Shown: positions 8,528-17,092 of the stretch, piece by piece
Layout: the number at the start of each line of letters is the position of its first letter
How positions within the stretch are numbered: position 1 is the stretch's first letter
Source: Chromohalobacter moromii
GTDB lineage: Bacteria; Pseudomonadota; Gammaproteobacteria; Pseudomonadales; Halomonadaceae
Assembly: GCF_023091865.1 (NCBI RefSeq)
Contig: NZ_JAHXDI010000001.1
Coordinates: 186,001 to 250,000, forward strand
Direction of reading: 5' to 3'
Length of the DNA: 64,000 nucleotides
Notes under the pieces: generated by a model
What the model was told of the DNA's origin: nothing
Database searches by the model: none
What the model saw: the letters and a program-made list of their open reading frames with translations, nothing else
Translations under genes and position numbers: made by a program

Positions 8528-9849
8528 TGTCGTACGAGATGATCGCCATCGTGATGTTCAGCTCGATGATGCTGATGCTGCTCACTGGGCAGCGTGTTTT
8601 CGGCGCCATCGGCTTCGTCGGCGCCCTGGCAGGCGTCATGCTGTGGGGCACCGGTGGGGTGGACATCCCGTTCTCATCGGCGATGAAACTGATGAAATGG
8701 TATCCGTTGCTGACCCTGCCGATGTTCATCTTCATGGGGTACGTGCTGTCGGAAAGCCGTATCGCCGATGACCTCTACCGGATGTTTCATGTCTGGATGG
8801 GGCCGGTCAAAGGTGGCCTGGCCATTGGCACGATCGGCCTGATGGTGTTGATCTCGGCCATGAACGGGCTGTCGGTGGCCGGGATGGCGATCGGCGCCAC
8901 CATCGCCTTGCCCGAACTGCTCCGGCGCGGGTACGACAAGATCATGGTCACCGGCGTCATCCAAGCGGGATCCAGCCTCGGTATTCTGGTGCCGCCTTCG
9001 GTGGTGCTAGTGCTGTACGCCATGATTGCGCGCCAGCCGGTGGGACAATTGTGGCTAGCCGGCGTGCTGCCGGGGCTGATGATGGCGTTGCTGTTCGTCA
9101 TCTATATCTATGTTCGCTGCCGCCTTCAGCCCAGCTTGGGGCCCGTTCTTCCCGCCGAAGAGCGGAACGTGTCGCTGGCCGAGAAGCTGCGTCTGCTAAG
9201 GGCGGGGCTGCTGCCCCTGGTGATCTTTGCGGTGATGATGGTGCCTTTCGTCAAGGGTTGGACATCTTTGGTTGAAAGCTCCGCGGTCGGCGCGATGGCT
9301 GCGCTGCTGGCGGCTATCCTCAAGGGACGAATGACGCGCCAAGTCTTCGAGGTATCGGTGCGAAAGACACTGGCCATCTCCTGCATGTTCATGTGGATCA
9401 TCCTGGCAGCGCTGGCCTTCGGGGCCATATTCGACGGGCTCGGCGCGGTGAAGGCCATCGAGGGGCTGTTTACCGAGCGCCTGGGGCTCTCGCCCTGGAC
9501 GATTCTGATCCTCATGCAGCTCAGCTTCATCGTCATGGGCACCTTCCTCGACGATACCGCCATGCTGGTGATCGTGGCGCCGCTTTACGTGCCGTTGGTC
9601 GATGCGCTGGGGTTCGACCTGATCTGGTATGGCGTGCTCTACACGATCACCACGCAGATCGCCTACATGACGCCACCGTTCGGGTACAACCTGTTCCTGA
9701 TGCGTGCCATGGCGCCTCCGGAGATCGGGCTGCGTGACATTTATTTATCCATTCTCCCCTTCGTGGTGGTGATGATGGCAGCCCTGAGCCTGGTGATGGT
9801 CTTTCCACAGATCGCCCTCTGGCTTCCAGGCTACATTTATGGAAGTTGA
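8527..9849 (+). CDS. TRAP transporter large permease (DctM family)
   Basis: This integral membrane protein of 440 residues has about twelve hydrophobic segments. It carries the DctM-type stretches with Gly-Ser-Ser-Leu-Gly-Ile-Leu-Val-Pro-Pro-Ser near residue 150 and Thr-Pro-Pro-Phe-Gly near residue 383. It is the transport subunit that couples solute uptake to a sodium or proton gradient. The ATG at 8527 overlaps the small-permease stop by one base; the frame is open further upstream but only inside the preceding gene. The binding-protein gene follows after 98 bases. Confidence 0.93.
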   Translation: MSYEMIAIVMFSSMMLMLLTGQRVFGAIGFVGALAGVMLWGTGGVDIPFSSAMKLMKWYPLLTLPMFIFMGYVLSESRIADDLYRMFHVWMGPVKGGLAIGTIGLMVLISAMNGLSVAGMAIGATIALPELLRRGYDKIMVTGVIQAGSSLGILVPPSVVLVLYAMIARQPVGQLWLAGVLPGLMMALLFVIYIYVRCRLQPSLGPVLPAEERNVSLAEKLRLLRAGLLPLVIFAVMMVPFVKGWTSLVESSAVGAMAALLAAILKGRMTRQVFEVSVRKTLAISCMFMWIILAALAFGAIFDGLGAVKAIEGLFTERLGLSPWTILILMQLSFIVMGTFLDDTAMLVIVAPLYVPLVDALGFDLIWYGVLYTITTQIAYMTPPFGYNLFLMRAMAPPEIGLRDIYLSILPFVVVMMAALSLVMVFPQIALWLPGYIYGS

Positions 9850-9947
9850 CAAAAGCGTATAGGGAAATTGACAGCAGTGTGAACGAGCAACAATAGCCCT
9901 ACTCAGGGCCATGTCCATTCGATAGTGACACCAGGAGAGCTAGAACA

Positions 9948-11000
9948 ATGACAACAAGACGCAAATTTCTGATCAATGCCGCCGCCGGCGCTGCCATCAT
10001 GCCGCTGGCCTCGAGGGTCATGGCCCAGTCATCCTCCGAGCCGACCATCAAGTGGCGCATGCAGACCTATGCCGGGGCCGCCTTGGCCGAGCATGTGGCC
10101 AAGCCCGCCATCGACCTGTTTAACCGAATCGCCGGGGAGCGCATGCAGATCGAGCTGTACAGTGCCGATCAGTTGGTGCCGACCGGGGAACTGTTCCGGG
10201 CGATGCAGCGCGGCACCATCGACGCCGTGCAGTCGGATGACGATTCGATGGCGTCCCCCACCGAGGTGACCGTCTTTGGGGGGTACTTCCCCTTCGGGTG
10301 CCGATATAGCCTCGATGTGCCGGTACTGTTCAATCAGTACGGACTCAAGGAAATCTGGGAAGAGGAGTACGCCAAGGTCGGCGTCAAGCATGTGAGCGCC
10401 GGCGCCTGGGATCCGTGCCATTTCGCCACCAAGGAGCCGATTCGCAGCCTCAAGGACCTGGAAGGCAAGCGTGTCTTTACCTTCCCCACCGCAGGACGTT
10501 TTCTGTCCCGGTTCGGTGTCGTGCCGGTCACGCTCCCCTGGGAAGACATCGAAGTGGCCTTGCAGACCGGTGAGCTGGACGGGATCGCCTGGTCCGGCAT
10601 CACCGAGGACTACACGGTCGGTTGGGCCAACGTTACCAACTACTTTCTGACCAATAACATCTCGGGTGCCTGGATCGGCCATTTCTTCGTCAATATGGAG
10701 CGCTGGGAGGAACTGCCAGAGGATCTCAGGGTGCTGTTCGAGGTGTGCTGTGAACAGTCCCACTACCATCGCCAGTACTGGTACTGGGGCGGTGAGGCCA
10801 GGCTGCGCGTCCACGGCGACAAGCTGGAGCTGACGTCCATTCCCGACGCCGAGTGGGATCAGGTAGAAACGGCGGCCCAGGAGTTCTGGGATGAAATCGC
10901 GGCGCAATCCGAGACCAAGGCCAAGGTGGTCGATATCTTCAAGCAGTACAACGCCGATATGCGCAAGGCCGGTAGGCCCTATCGTTACGTCGATGCATGA
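9948..11000 (+). CDS. TRAP transporter substrate-binding protein (DctP family)
   Basis: This periplasmic solute receptor has 350 residues. The N terminus Thr-Thr-Arg-Arg-Lys-Phe-Leu followed by an alanine-rich hydrophobic stretch and Ala-Gln-Ser looks like a twin-arginine signal, cleaved near residue 27. The mature part covers a DctP/TAXI-type fold. The segment that in carboxylate-binding relatives carries the ligand-contacting Arg reads Gly-Lys-Arg-Val-Phe-Thr-Phe, so that Arg may be displaced; by-eye alignment only. From memory and unchecked, a structural-genomics study reported a Chromohalobacter TRAP receptor with bound ethanolamine, which would suit this operon. A GGAGAG ribosome site precedes the ATG. 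Confidence 0.9.
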   Translation: MTTRRKFLINAAAGAAIMPLASRVMAQSSSEPTIKWRMQTYAGAALAEHVAKPAIDLFNRIAGERMQIELYSADQLVPTGELFRAMQRGTIDAVQSDDDSMASPTEVTVFGGYFPFGCRYSLDVPVLFNQYGLKEIWEEEYAKVGVKHVSAGAWDPCHFATKEPIRSLKDLEGKRVFTFPTAGRFLSRFGVVPVTLPWEDIEVALQTGELDGIAWSGITEDYTVGWANVTNYFLTNNISGAWIGHFFVNMERWEELPEDLRVLFEVCCEQSHYHRQYWYWGGEARLRVHGDKLELTSIPDAEWDQVETAAQEFWDEIAAQSETKAKVVDIFKQYNADMRKAGRPYRYVDA

Positions 11001-11100
11001 GTCGGCTCCGTGCCCTGGCGCCTGCCGGGGCACGTCGCTTGAAAAGGGGGCGACCGAGCGTCGGACCTCGTCATGGTGATGGCTATTGGGAACCTCGGAA

Positions 11101-12462
11101 ATGACCAACACGCTGGCTTTGGATGACCTGAAGACTAGGGTCGAGAGCGGTGAGATCGACACGGTGCTCGTGTGCATCGTCGACATGCAGGGTCGCCTGA
11201 TGGGCAAGCGACTGCATGCGCGCCACTTCGTGGATGATGGCTGGGACGAGACTCACTGCTGTAACTATCTATTGGCCACGGATCTCGAGATGGCAACGCC
11301 CGGTGGCTATGCCAGCACCTCCTGGCAGGCGGGCTACGGCGACTACATCATGAAACCGGACCTGGCCACGCTGCGATCCGTGCCGTGGTTGGAGGGCACG
11401 GCCATGGTGCTGTGCGATCTGCTGGATCATCGCACGCACGCGGCGGTCCCTCATGCGCCGCGGGCCATCCTCAAGCGTCAGCTGGCGCGGCTGGAGGAGA
11501 TGGGGCTGGAGGCGATCATGGCCACCGAACTGGAGTTTTTCCTGTTCGAGAAAAGCCTCGACGACATTCGCAAGAGCGGGTTTCGCGACCTGCAGCCGAT
11601 TAGCGGATACAACGAGGACTACCACATCTTCCAGACTACCAAGGAAGAGCATGTGTTGCGTCCGCTGCGTAACTACCTCCAGGCGGCGGGCATCCCCGTG
11701 GAAGGCACCAAGGGCGAGGCCGGGGCGGGGCAGGAAGAACTCAACATCCGTTATGCGAAAGCACTCGATACGGCGGATTACCACACCATCGCCAAGCATG
11801 CGACCAAGGAGGTCGCCTGGCAGCAAGGCCGGGCGGTGACGTTCCTGTCGAAATGGCACCACGCGCATGCGGGCAGCTCCAGTCACATCCACCAGTCGCT
11901 GTGGAAGCAGGGGCAGTCAGTCTTCCATGATGAGCGCGATGCGCTGGGCATGTCGGCCTTGATGAAGCATTACCTGGCGGGATTGCTGAAATATGCGCCT
12001 GACTATACCTACTTCCTGGCTCCCTACCTCAATAGCTACAAGCGCTTCCAGAAGGGCACCTTCGCACCTACGCGCATGGTCTGGTCGGTGGATAATCGTA
12101 CCGCAGGGTTTCGCCTCTGCGCCGAAGGCACACGGGCGGTGCGCATCGAGTGTCGCATCGGCGGCTCGGACCTGAACCCCTATCTGGCCATGGCCGGCCA
12201 GTTGGCTGCCGGCATCAAGGGGATCGAGGAGTGCCTGGAATTGCCTGCTCCCGACGAGGGCGATACCTACGAAGGGGAAAGCGGCCTGATACCACAGAAT
12301 CTGCGCGATGCCATGGAGGCCCTGAAGGATTCCACCATGCTGCGCGAGGCCATGGGGGATGAGGTGGTCGACCATTATGTGCGTGCCGCCGAAGTGGAGC
12401 TCGAGGACTTCCAGCGGGTGGTGACCGACTATGAGGTGGCACGAGGTTTCGAGCGGTGTTGA
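11101..12462 (+). CDS. Glutamine-synthetase-like gamma-glutamylamide synthetase
   Basis: The protein has 453 residues and belongs to the GS superfamily (PuuA/IpuC/GlnA3-4 type). ATP/metal and glutamate-site motifs are present: Gly-Ala-Gly-Gln-Glu-Glu near residue 209, His-Ala-His-Ala-Gly-Ser-Ser-Ser-His-Ile-His near 257, and Asp-Asn-Arg-Thr-Ala-Gly near 330. Relatives ligate glutamate to an amine using ATP, forming a gamma-glutamylamide. The biosynthetic adenylylation-site region is not recognisable. ATG 11101 is chosen over TTG 11086. Its place between a transporter and two dehydrogenases points to catabolic amine activation. The amine is not determined by the sequence. Confidence 0.88.
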   Translation: MTNTLALDDLKTRVESGEIDTVLVCIVDMQGRLMGKRLHARHFVDDGWDETHCCNYLLATDLEMATPGGYASTSWQAGYGDYIMKPDLATLRSVPWLEGTAMVLCDLLDHRTHAAVPHAPRAILKRQLARLEEMGLEAIMATELEFFLFEKSLDDIRKSGFRDLQPISGYNEDYHIFQTTKEEHVLRPLRNYLQAAGIPVEGTKGEAGAGQEELNIRYAKALDTADYHTIAKHATKEVAWQQGRAVTFLSKWHHAHAGSSSHIHQSLWKQGQSVFHDERDALGMSALMKHYLAGLLKYAPDYTYFLAPYLNSYKRFQKGTFAPTRMVWSVDNRTAGFRLCAEGTRAVRIECRIGGSDLNPYLAMAGQLAAGIKGIEECLELPAPDEGDTYEGESGLIPQNLRDAMEALKDSTMLREAMGDEVVDHYVRAAEVELEDFQRVVTDYEVARGFERC

Positions 12463-12504
12463 GGTCAGGTCCGCAAAACGGTAAATGGCAAACGGGAGGG
12501 GATG

Positions 12505-13884
12505 ATGGGGCATATTCTGAGATGTATCTCGCCGATCGACGGGGCGGTCTTCGCCGAGCGTGAGGCGCTGTCGCCCGAGGCCGCGCGGCAGGCAGCGGAT
12601 CGGGCGCGTGCGGCCCAGGCCGACTGGGCCGCACGTCCTCTCCGGGAGCGTATCGATCTGGTGCGGGCCGGCATCGCCGCCGTGGGAGCGATGAATGACG
12701 AACTGGTGCCGGAGCTCGCGCGGATGATGGGGCGCCCGGTTCGTTACGGTGGCGAGTTCGGTGGCTTCGAAGAACGGGGAAGCCATATGGCGTCCATCGC
12801 CGAAGAGGCGCTGGCCGATATTGCGGTGGGCGAGGACGCCACCGTCAAACGCTACATCAAGCGCATTCCGCACGGGGTGGTGCTGGTGGTGGCCCCCTGG
12901 AACTACCCCTACATGACGGCCATCAACACGGTGGCGCCGGCGCTGATCGCAGGCAACAGCGTACTGTTGAAGCATGCCACCCAGACCCTGCTGGCAGGCG
13001 AGCGGATGGCGCGTGCCTTCCATTCGGTCGGCGTGCCCGAGGCGGTGTTCCAGAACGTCTTTCTGGATCACGCCACCACCTCGACGCTGCTTGCCGATAG
13101 CGCGTTCGATTTCGTCAATTTCACCGGCTCCGTGGGCGGCGGGCGTGCCATGGAACAGGCGGCGGCCGGTACTTTTACCGGGCTAGGGCTCGAGCTGGGC
13201 GGCAAGGATCCGGGCTATGTCATGGAGGATGCCGACCTCGATGCGGCGGTGGCGTCCCTGATCGACGGGGCGATGTTCAACTCGGGTCAATGCTGCTGCG
13301 GGATCGAACGCATCTATGTGCACGAGCGTCTCTATGAGGCCTTTGTCGACAAGGCGGTCGCGATCGTCGAGGGCTACAAGCTGGGCAATCCACTTGATGC
13401 CGAGACGGATATCGGCCCGATGGCGAATATCCGCTTCGCCAGGGAGGTCCGTGACCAGATCGAAGAGGCCTTGGCCGCCGGTGCGAGGGCTCATGTCATG
13501 CACAAGTCCGAAGATGACGGCGGTGCCTATCTGAGTCCGCAGATTCTTACCGAAGTGACGCATGACATGCGCGTGATGCGCGATGAAAGCTTCGGCCCGG
13601 TGGTCGGCATCATGAAGGTGAGTGGCGATGAAGAAGCCATCCGTCTGATGAATGACAGCCGGTTCGGACTGACCGCGAGCCTGTGGACGGCCGATATCGC
13701 ACGCGCCCAGCGCGTGGGAGACCGAATCGAGACCGGTACCGTCTTCATGAACCGCGCGGATTATCTGGATCCTGGCCTGTGCTGGACGGGCTGCAAGGAG
13801 TCCGGACGCGGTGGTGGCTTGTCGGTGATTGGCTATCACAACCTGACACGCCCCAAGTCCTACTATCTAAAAAAAACGACATAA
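12505..13884 (+). CDS. NAD(P)-dependent aldehyde dehydrogenase
   Basis: The protein has 459 residues and belongs to the ALDH superfamily. Catalytic residues are visible: Glu in Leu-Glu-Leu-Gly-Gly-Lys near residue 231 and Cys in Asn-Ser-Gly-Gln-Cys-Cys-Cys near 265. Ala-Pro-Trp-Asn-Tyr-Pro near residue 131 is the conserved oxyanion-hole region. The ATG at 12505 is five bases after GGGAGGG, better spaced than ATG 12502. In this operon it would oxidise the gamma-glutamyl aminoaldehyde made by the following alcohol dehydrogenase to the gamma-glutamyl amino acid; this is an inference. The run of three cysteines is unusual but tolerated in the family. Confidence 0.9.
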   Translation: MGHILRCISPIDGAVFAEREALSPEAARQAADRARAAQADWAARPLRERIDLVRAGIAAVGAMNDELVPELARMMGRPVRYGGEFGGFEERGSHMASIAEEALADIAVGEDATVKRYIKRIPHGVVLVVAPWNYPYMTAINTVAPALIAGNSVLLKHATQTLLAGERMARAFHSVGVPEAVFQNVFLDHATTSTLLADSAFDFVNFTGSVGGGRAMEQAAAGTFTGLGLELGGKDPGYVMEDADLDAAVASLIDGAMFNSGQCCCGIERIYVHERLYEAFVDKAVAIVEGYKLGNPLDAETDIGPMANIRFAREVRDQIEEALAAGARAHVMHKSEDDGGAYLSPQILTEVTHDMRVMRDESFGPVVGIMKVSGDEEAIRLMNDSRFGLTASLWTADIARAQRVGDRIETGTVFMNRADYLDPGLCWTGCKESGRGGGLSVIGYHNLTRPKSYYLKKTT

Positions 13885-13931
13885 CGAAAACGACATAAAG
13901 AAAACAATGACAGGCTAAAGAAGGTGACGAC

Positions 13932-15077
13932 ATGACATTGATCGGAAACTGGACATATCCCACCGCTATCCGCTTCGGGGCCGGGCGAGTCAAGGAATTG
14001 CCCGAGGCCTGTGCCGAGGCGGGCATCACCCGGCCGCTTCTGGTGACGGATCGCGGTCTGGCCGATCTGCCGATCACCGCTGCCGCGCTGGATATCCTGG
14101 AGGCTTCGGGACTGGGACGGGGGCTCTTCGCCGACGTCGATCCCAACCCCAACGAGCGCAACCTGTCGGCAGGCGTCGAGGCCTTTCGGACGGGGGGGCA
14201 TGACGGAGTGATCGCGTTCGGCGGTGGCTCGGGGCTGGATCTCGGCAAGATGGTGGCTTTCATGTCCGGCCAGACGCGTCCGGTATGGGACTTCGAGGAT
14301 ATCGACGACTGGTGGACGCGAGCCGATGCCGAGGCGATTGTCCCCATCGTGGCGGTGCCTACCACGGCCGGGACCGGCTCGGAGGTGGGGCGGGCTAGCG
14401 TCATTACCAACGCCAAGACCCACGAAAAGAAAATCATCTTCCACCCCAGAGTTTTGCCCCGGGTGGTGATCTGTGATCCCGAGTTGACGGTGGGCATGCC
14501 CAAGGCGATTACTGCCGGTACCGGGCTCGACGCCTTCGCCCACTGCGTGGAGGCCTTCTCGAGCCCACACTATCATCCGATGAGCCAAGGCATCGCGTTG
14601 GAAGGCATGCGACTGGTCAAGGAATATCTGCCGCGCGCCTATGCCGATGGCACCGATCTCGAGGCGCGTGCACACATGATGAGCGCCGCGATGATGGGAT
14701 CCACTGCCTTTCAGAAGGGGTTGGGGGCCATCCATGCGATGAGCCATCCCATTGGCGCGGTGTTCAATTCCCACCATGGCACCACCAATGCGATCTGCAT
14801 GCCGGCGGTACTGGCGTTCAACGCCGATAGCATCCGCGAACGCTTCGACATGGCGGCCGCCTATTTGGGGATCGCCGGCGGCTTCGACGGTTTCAGGGCT
14901 TTCGTGCAGGTGCTCAACGACCAGATGGGTATCCCGCGCACGCTCACCGAGATCGGCGCCGACCCGGAGCGCATCGACGACTTGGCCGCAATGGCCATTG
15001 CGGATCCTAGCTGTGGAGGCAATCCAGTGACCTTGACTGTCGAGGATCTCAAGGGGCTTTTCCGTCAGTGCATGTGA
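13932..15077 (+). CDS. Iron-containing alcohol dehydrogenase
   Basis: The protein has 381 residues and belongs to the group III (iron) ADH family. Metal ligands fit the family: Asp and His in Asp-Ala-Phe-Ala-His near residue 198, and two His residues 14 apart around residues 262-277. The Gly-Gly-Gly-Ser motif near residue 97 contacts NAD. It is the last gene of the operon, 47 bases after the aldehyde dehydrogenase, with a GAAGG ribosome site. The expected role is oxidation of a primary hydroxyl group, most plausibly of the gamma-glutamylated amino alcohol. No terminator was recognised in the 219-base gap that follows. Confidence 0.9.
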   Translation: MTLIGNWTYPTAIRFGAGRVKELPEACAEAGITRPLLVTDRGLADLPITAAALDILEASGLGRGLFADVDPNPNERNLSAGVEAFRTGGHDGVIAFGGGSGLDLGKMVAFMSGQTRPVWDFEDIDDWWTRADAEAIVPIVAVPTTAGTGSEVGRASVITNAKTHEKKIIFHPRVLPRVVICDPELTVGMPKAITAGTGLDAFAHCVEAFSSPHYHPMSQGIALEGMRLVKEYLPRAYADGTDLEARAHMMSAAMMGSTAFQKGLGAIHAMSHPIGAVFNSHHGTTNAICMPAVLAFNADSIRERFDMAAAYLGIAGGFDGFRAFVQVLNDQMGIPRTLTEIGADPERIDDLAAMAIADPSCGGNPVTLTVEDLKGLFRQCM

Positions 15078-15246
15078 GCATCGCGTGACAACCCCGTACG
15101 CGGCTTTCATCCCTTGTGACTGGGCGCTATGACGATCATGCCAAGAGTGCCTAGAGCAGCTGCTGAGCCGCATGTGGGGAATGTTTTATTATATCGAATG
15201 GTTTGTGGGCTTTTTTGCGTTTTTCTTTTCAAAAAGGGCAACGAAT

Positions 15247-15258
15247 AATAGCGCTATT
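15247..15258. promoter_or_regulatory. Operator-like palindrome upstream of azoR
   Basis: A perfect 12-base palindrome, AATAGCGCTATT, lies 38 bases before the azoR start codon in an AT-rich stretch (15181-15280) of the gap 15078-15296. Its position fits repression near a transcription start. No regulator gene is adjacent. The rest of the gap shows no gene or terminator. Confidence 0.4.
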
Positions 15259-15296
15259 CGCATTATTTGCTCTAAAACCAATGAAAGGACTTTCGC

Positions 15297-15911
15297 ATGG
15301 CCGTTCGCAATATCTTGTTGGTGACCGCTTCCATCCTTGGTGAACATGGTCAGTCACGCGCGCTGGCGACGCATTTCAAAGCGCAGCTCGGCACGCGTGA
15401 CGATGTCCAACTCACCGAGCGTGATGTCGTGGCCCTCGACCTTCCGCATCTCGATGGCGAGGAGATGCGCAGTTGGATGACCGCTCCCGACGAGCGTGAT
15501 GCGGCCCAGCATGAGCTGGCGGAGCGTTCCGAGACGTTGATCGAGGAAGTGCTGGCGCATGATCTGATCGTGTTGGCGGTACCGCTTTACAACCTCGGCA
15601 TTCCGAGCCAGCTCAAGGCCTGGTTCGATCGTATCCTGCGGGCTGGCAGAACGTTCAAGTATACCGAAAGCGGCCCGGTGGGCCTTATCGAGGGGAAACG
15701 CGCACTGGTGCTCGCGGCACGCGGTGGTCAGTACGTCGGGACCGAGATAGATACTCAGACCGGCCACGTCAGCAGCCTGCTGGGATTGATCGGCATTCGC
15801 GACATCGACTGGATCTACGCGGAAGGTCTCAACATGGGCGAGGCGGTACGTGACCAGGCCATGGGTGAAGCGCGTCAAGCGGTGGCGAATTACACGGTGG
15901 AACGTCTCTGA
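15297..15911 (+). CDS. azoR: FMN-dependent NADH-azoreductase / quinone reductase AzoR
   Basis: This cytosolic flavodoxin-like flavoprotein has 204 residues, the normal AzoR length. Early residues fit the FMN phosphate loop (Thr-Ala-Ser-Ile-Leu-Gly-Glu-His-Gly-Gln-Ser), and Val-Pro-Leu-Tyr-Asn-Leu-Gly-Ile-Pro near residue 97 and Arg-Gly-Gly-Gln-Tyr near 141 are family signatures. Members reduce quinones, nitroaromatics and azo dyes with NADH and protect against thiol stress. An AAAGGA site precedes the ATG. The gene is monocistronic and bounded by a strong terminator. Confidence 0.92.
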   Translation: MAVRNILLVTASILGEHGQSRALATHFKAQLGTRDDVQLTERDVVALDLPHLDGEEMRSWMTAPDERDAAQHELAERSETLIEEVLAHDLIVLAVPLYNLGIPSQLKAWFDRILRAGRTFKYTESGPVGLIEGKRALVLAARGGQYVGTEIDTQTGHVSSLLGLIGIRDIDWIYAEGLNMGEAVRDQAMGEARQAVANYTVERL

Positions 15912-15939
15912 TCCCGATGCATGATAGTAGTGAAACAGC

Positions 15940-15972
15940 GAAGAAGGCGGCTCACGATGAGCCGCCTTCTTC
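15940..15972. terminator. Bidirectional Rho-independent terminator
   Basis: A perfect 15-base-pair stem (15940-15954 with 15958-15972) encloses a three-base loop. It lies between azoR and the convergent membrane-hydrolase gene that ends at 15976. Purine-rich and pyrimidine-rich flanks allow it to work in both directions. Confidence 0.9.
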
Positions 15973-15975
15973 GTG

Positions 15976-17049
15976 TCAGAGCGAGACGTCTGGCATGAGG
16001 CACTGCGTCTGACGCTCGTCCAGTGACAAGCAGGTATCGGCCTGCGGCACGAACACACGGCTAAATAGCGAGGCGAAAGCTTTCCTATTGGGGCGCGTGC
16101 CGTCGACACGTTCGCTGTCGATGGCGTGCCAACCATCGTTGCGGCGCTCGGCAAGGGTAAAGTTGAACATGTGATAACCGGGCGTGCCCAGACGCAGATC
16201 GGTTGCAATCAACTGGGTGGTGCCTTGGCGTTCCTCAGTGCGATAGCGCAGGAAGGGACCGGCGAACCATTGCAGGCGTTGCCCGGCCGCCGTGGCGAGT
16301 GCCGCGTCCTGCCATTCGCCACCTCGCGGCAGTTGGGTCAGTGCCAGCGGTGTCTGGCCGTCGAAGAGGCTCACGACGCCTTCGTAGTAGGCGTCGTCCT
16401 GGACCACCGTGACGCGCCACAGCAGGGTGTTGAACGGTGTCGGCTGAATCAGGCGCGGAGCCTCGTCGAGCCCTAGGCTGGCGAGACTCGCGGCGATGCG
16501 CGCGTTCACTGTGTTCTGCGCGGCGACGGCGAACGTCAGATAAAAACACGCGAGCGTCAGTCCCCAGCCCAGTAGGCGTGGCGAATAGCCCTTGATCAAG
16601 GCGGCGACCACGCCCACCAGCAACGGCAGCGTAAAAAGCGGGTCGATGATGAAAATGCTGTGCCAACTCACTGGCGGTGTCGTCAGCGGCCACCAGAGTT
16701 GAGTGCCATAGGTGGTAAAGGCGTCCAACAGAGGGTGCGTCAGCAGGCAGCCGCCGAATAGTAGCCCCCAACGCAGCGTGCCGATGGGCGGCGTGACGCG
16801 TCGCCAACGTTCGCCTGCTCGAGCCAGCCCGGTCAGTAGGACGGCGAGGGCGCCGAGTACCCACAGGGAATGGCTGAACCCCCGATGATAGGTGTAATCG
16901 GCCACGGCATCGCCATAGTCGATAATCACATCGAGATCGGGCAACGTGCCGAGCACGGCGCCGGCGATGACGGCCTTGCGACCTAGACGGCGACCCAGCA
17001 CGGTGCCGCCGATGGCGGCACCGAGGCAGGCCTGCGTCAGTGAGTCCAT
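15976..17049 (-). CDS. Inner-membrane metal-dependent hydrolase (YdjM / DUF457 family)
   Basis: The protein has 357 residues. The N-terminal half holds five or six membrane segments and family motifs: Ser-Leu-Thr-Gln-Ala near residue 3, Leu-Pro-Asp-Leu-Asp near residue 36, and Tyr-His-Arg-Gly-Phe-Ser-His-Ser near residue 54, whose Asp and His residues are thought to bind metal. The C-terminal 170 residues are soluble and lack a recognised domain. Relatives are called LexA-regulated, membrane-bound metal-dependent hydrolases, but no reaction is established. The gene stands alone. Confidence 0.8.
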   Translation of the reverse strand: MDSLTQACLGAAIGGTVLGRRLGRKAVIAGAVLGTLPDLDVIIDYGDAVADYTYHRGFSHSLWVLGALAVLLTGLARAGERWRRVTPPIGTLRWGLLFGGCLLTHPLLDAFTTYGTQLWWPLTTPPVSWHSIFIIDPLFTLPLLVGVVAALIKGYSPRLLGWGLTLACFYLTFAVAAQNTVNARIAASLASLGLDEAPRLIQPTPFNTLLWRVTVVQDDAYYEGVVSLFDGQTPLALTQLPRGGEWQDAALATAAGQRLQWFAGPFLRYRTEERQGTTQLIATDLRLGTPGYHMFNFTLAERRNDGWHAIDSERVDGTRPNRKAFASLFSRVFVPQADTCLSLDERQTQCLMPDVSL

Positions 17050-17092
17050 GCGCTGTGATCTCCCTTTGCGGCGGCGTGTTTCCGGTGGTTAC

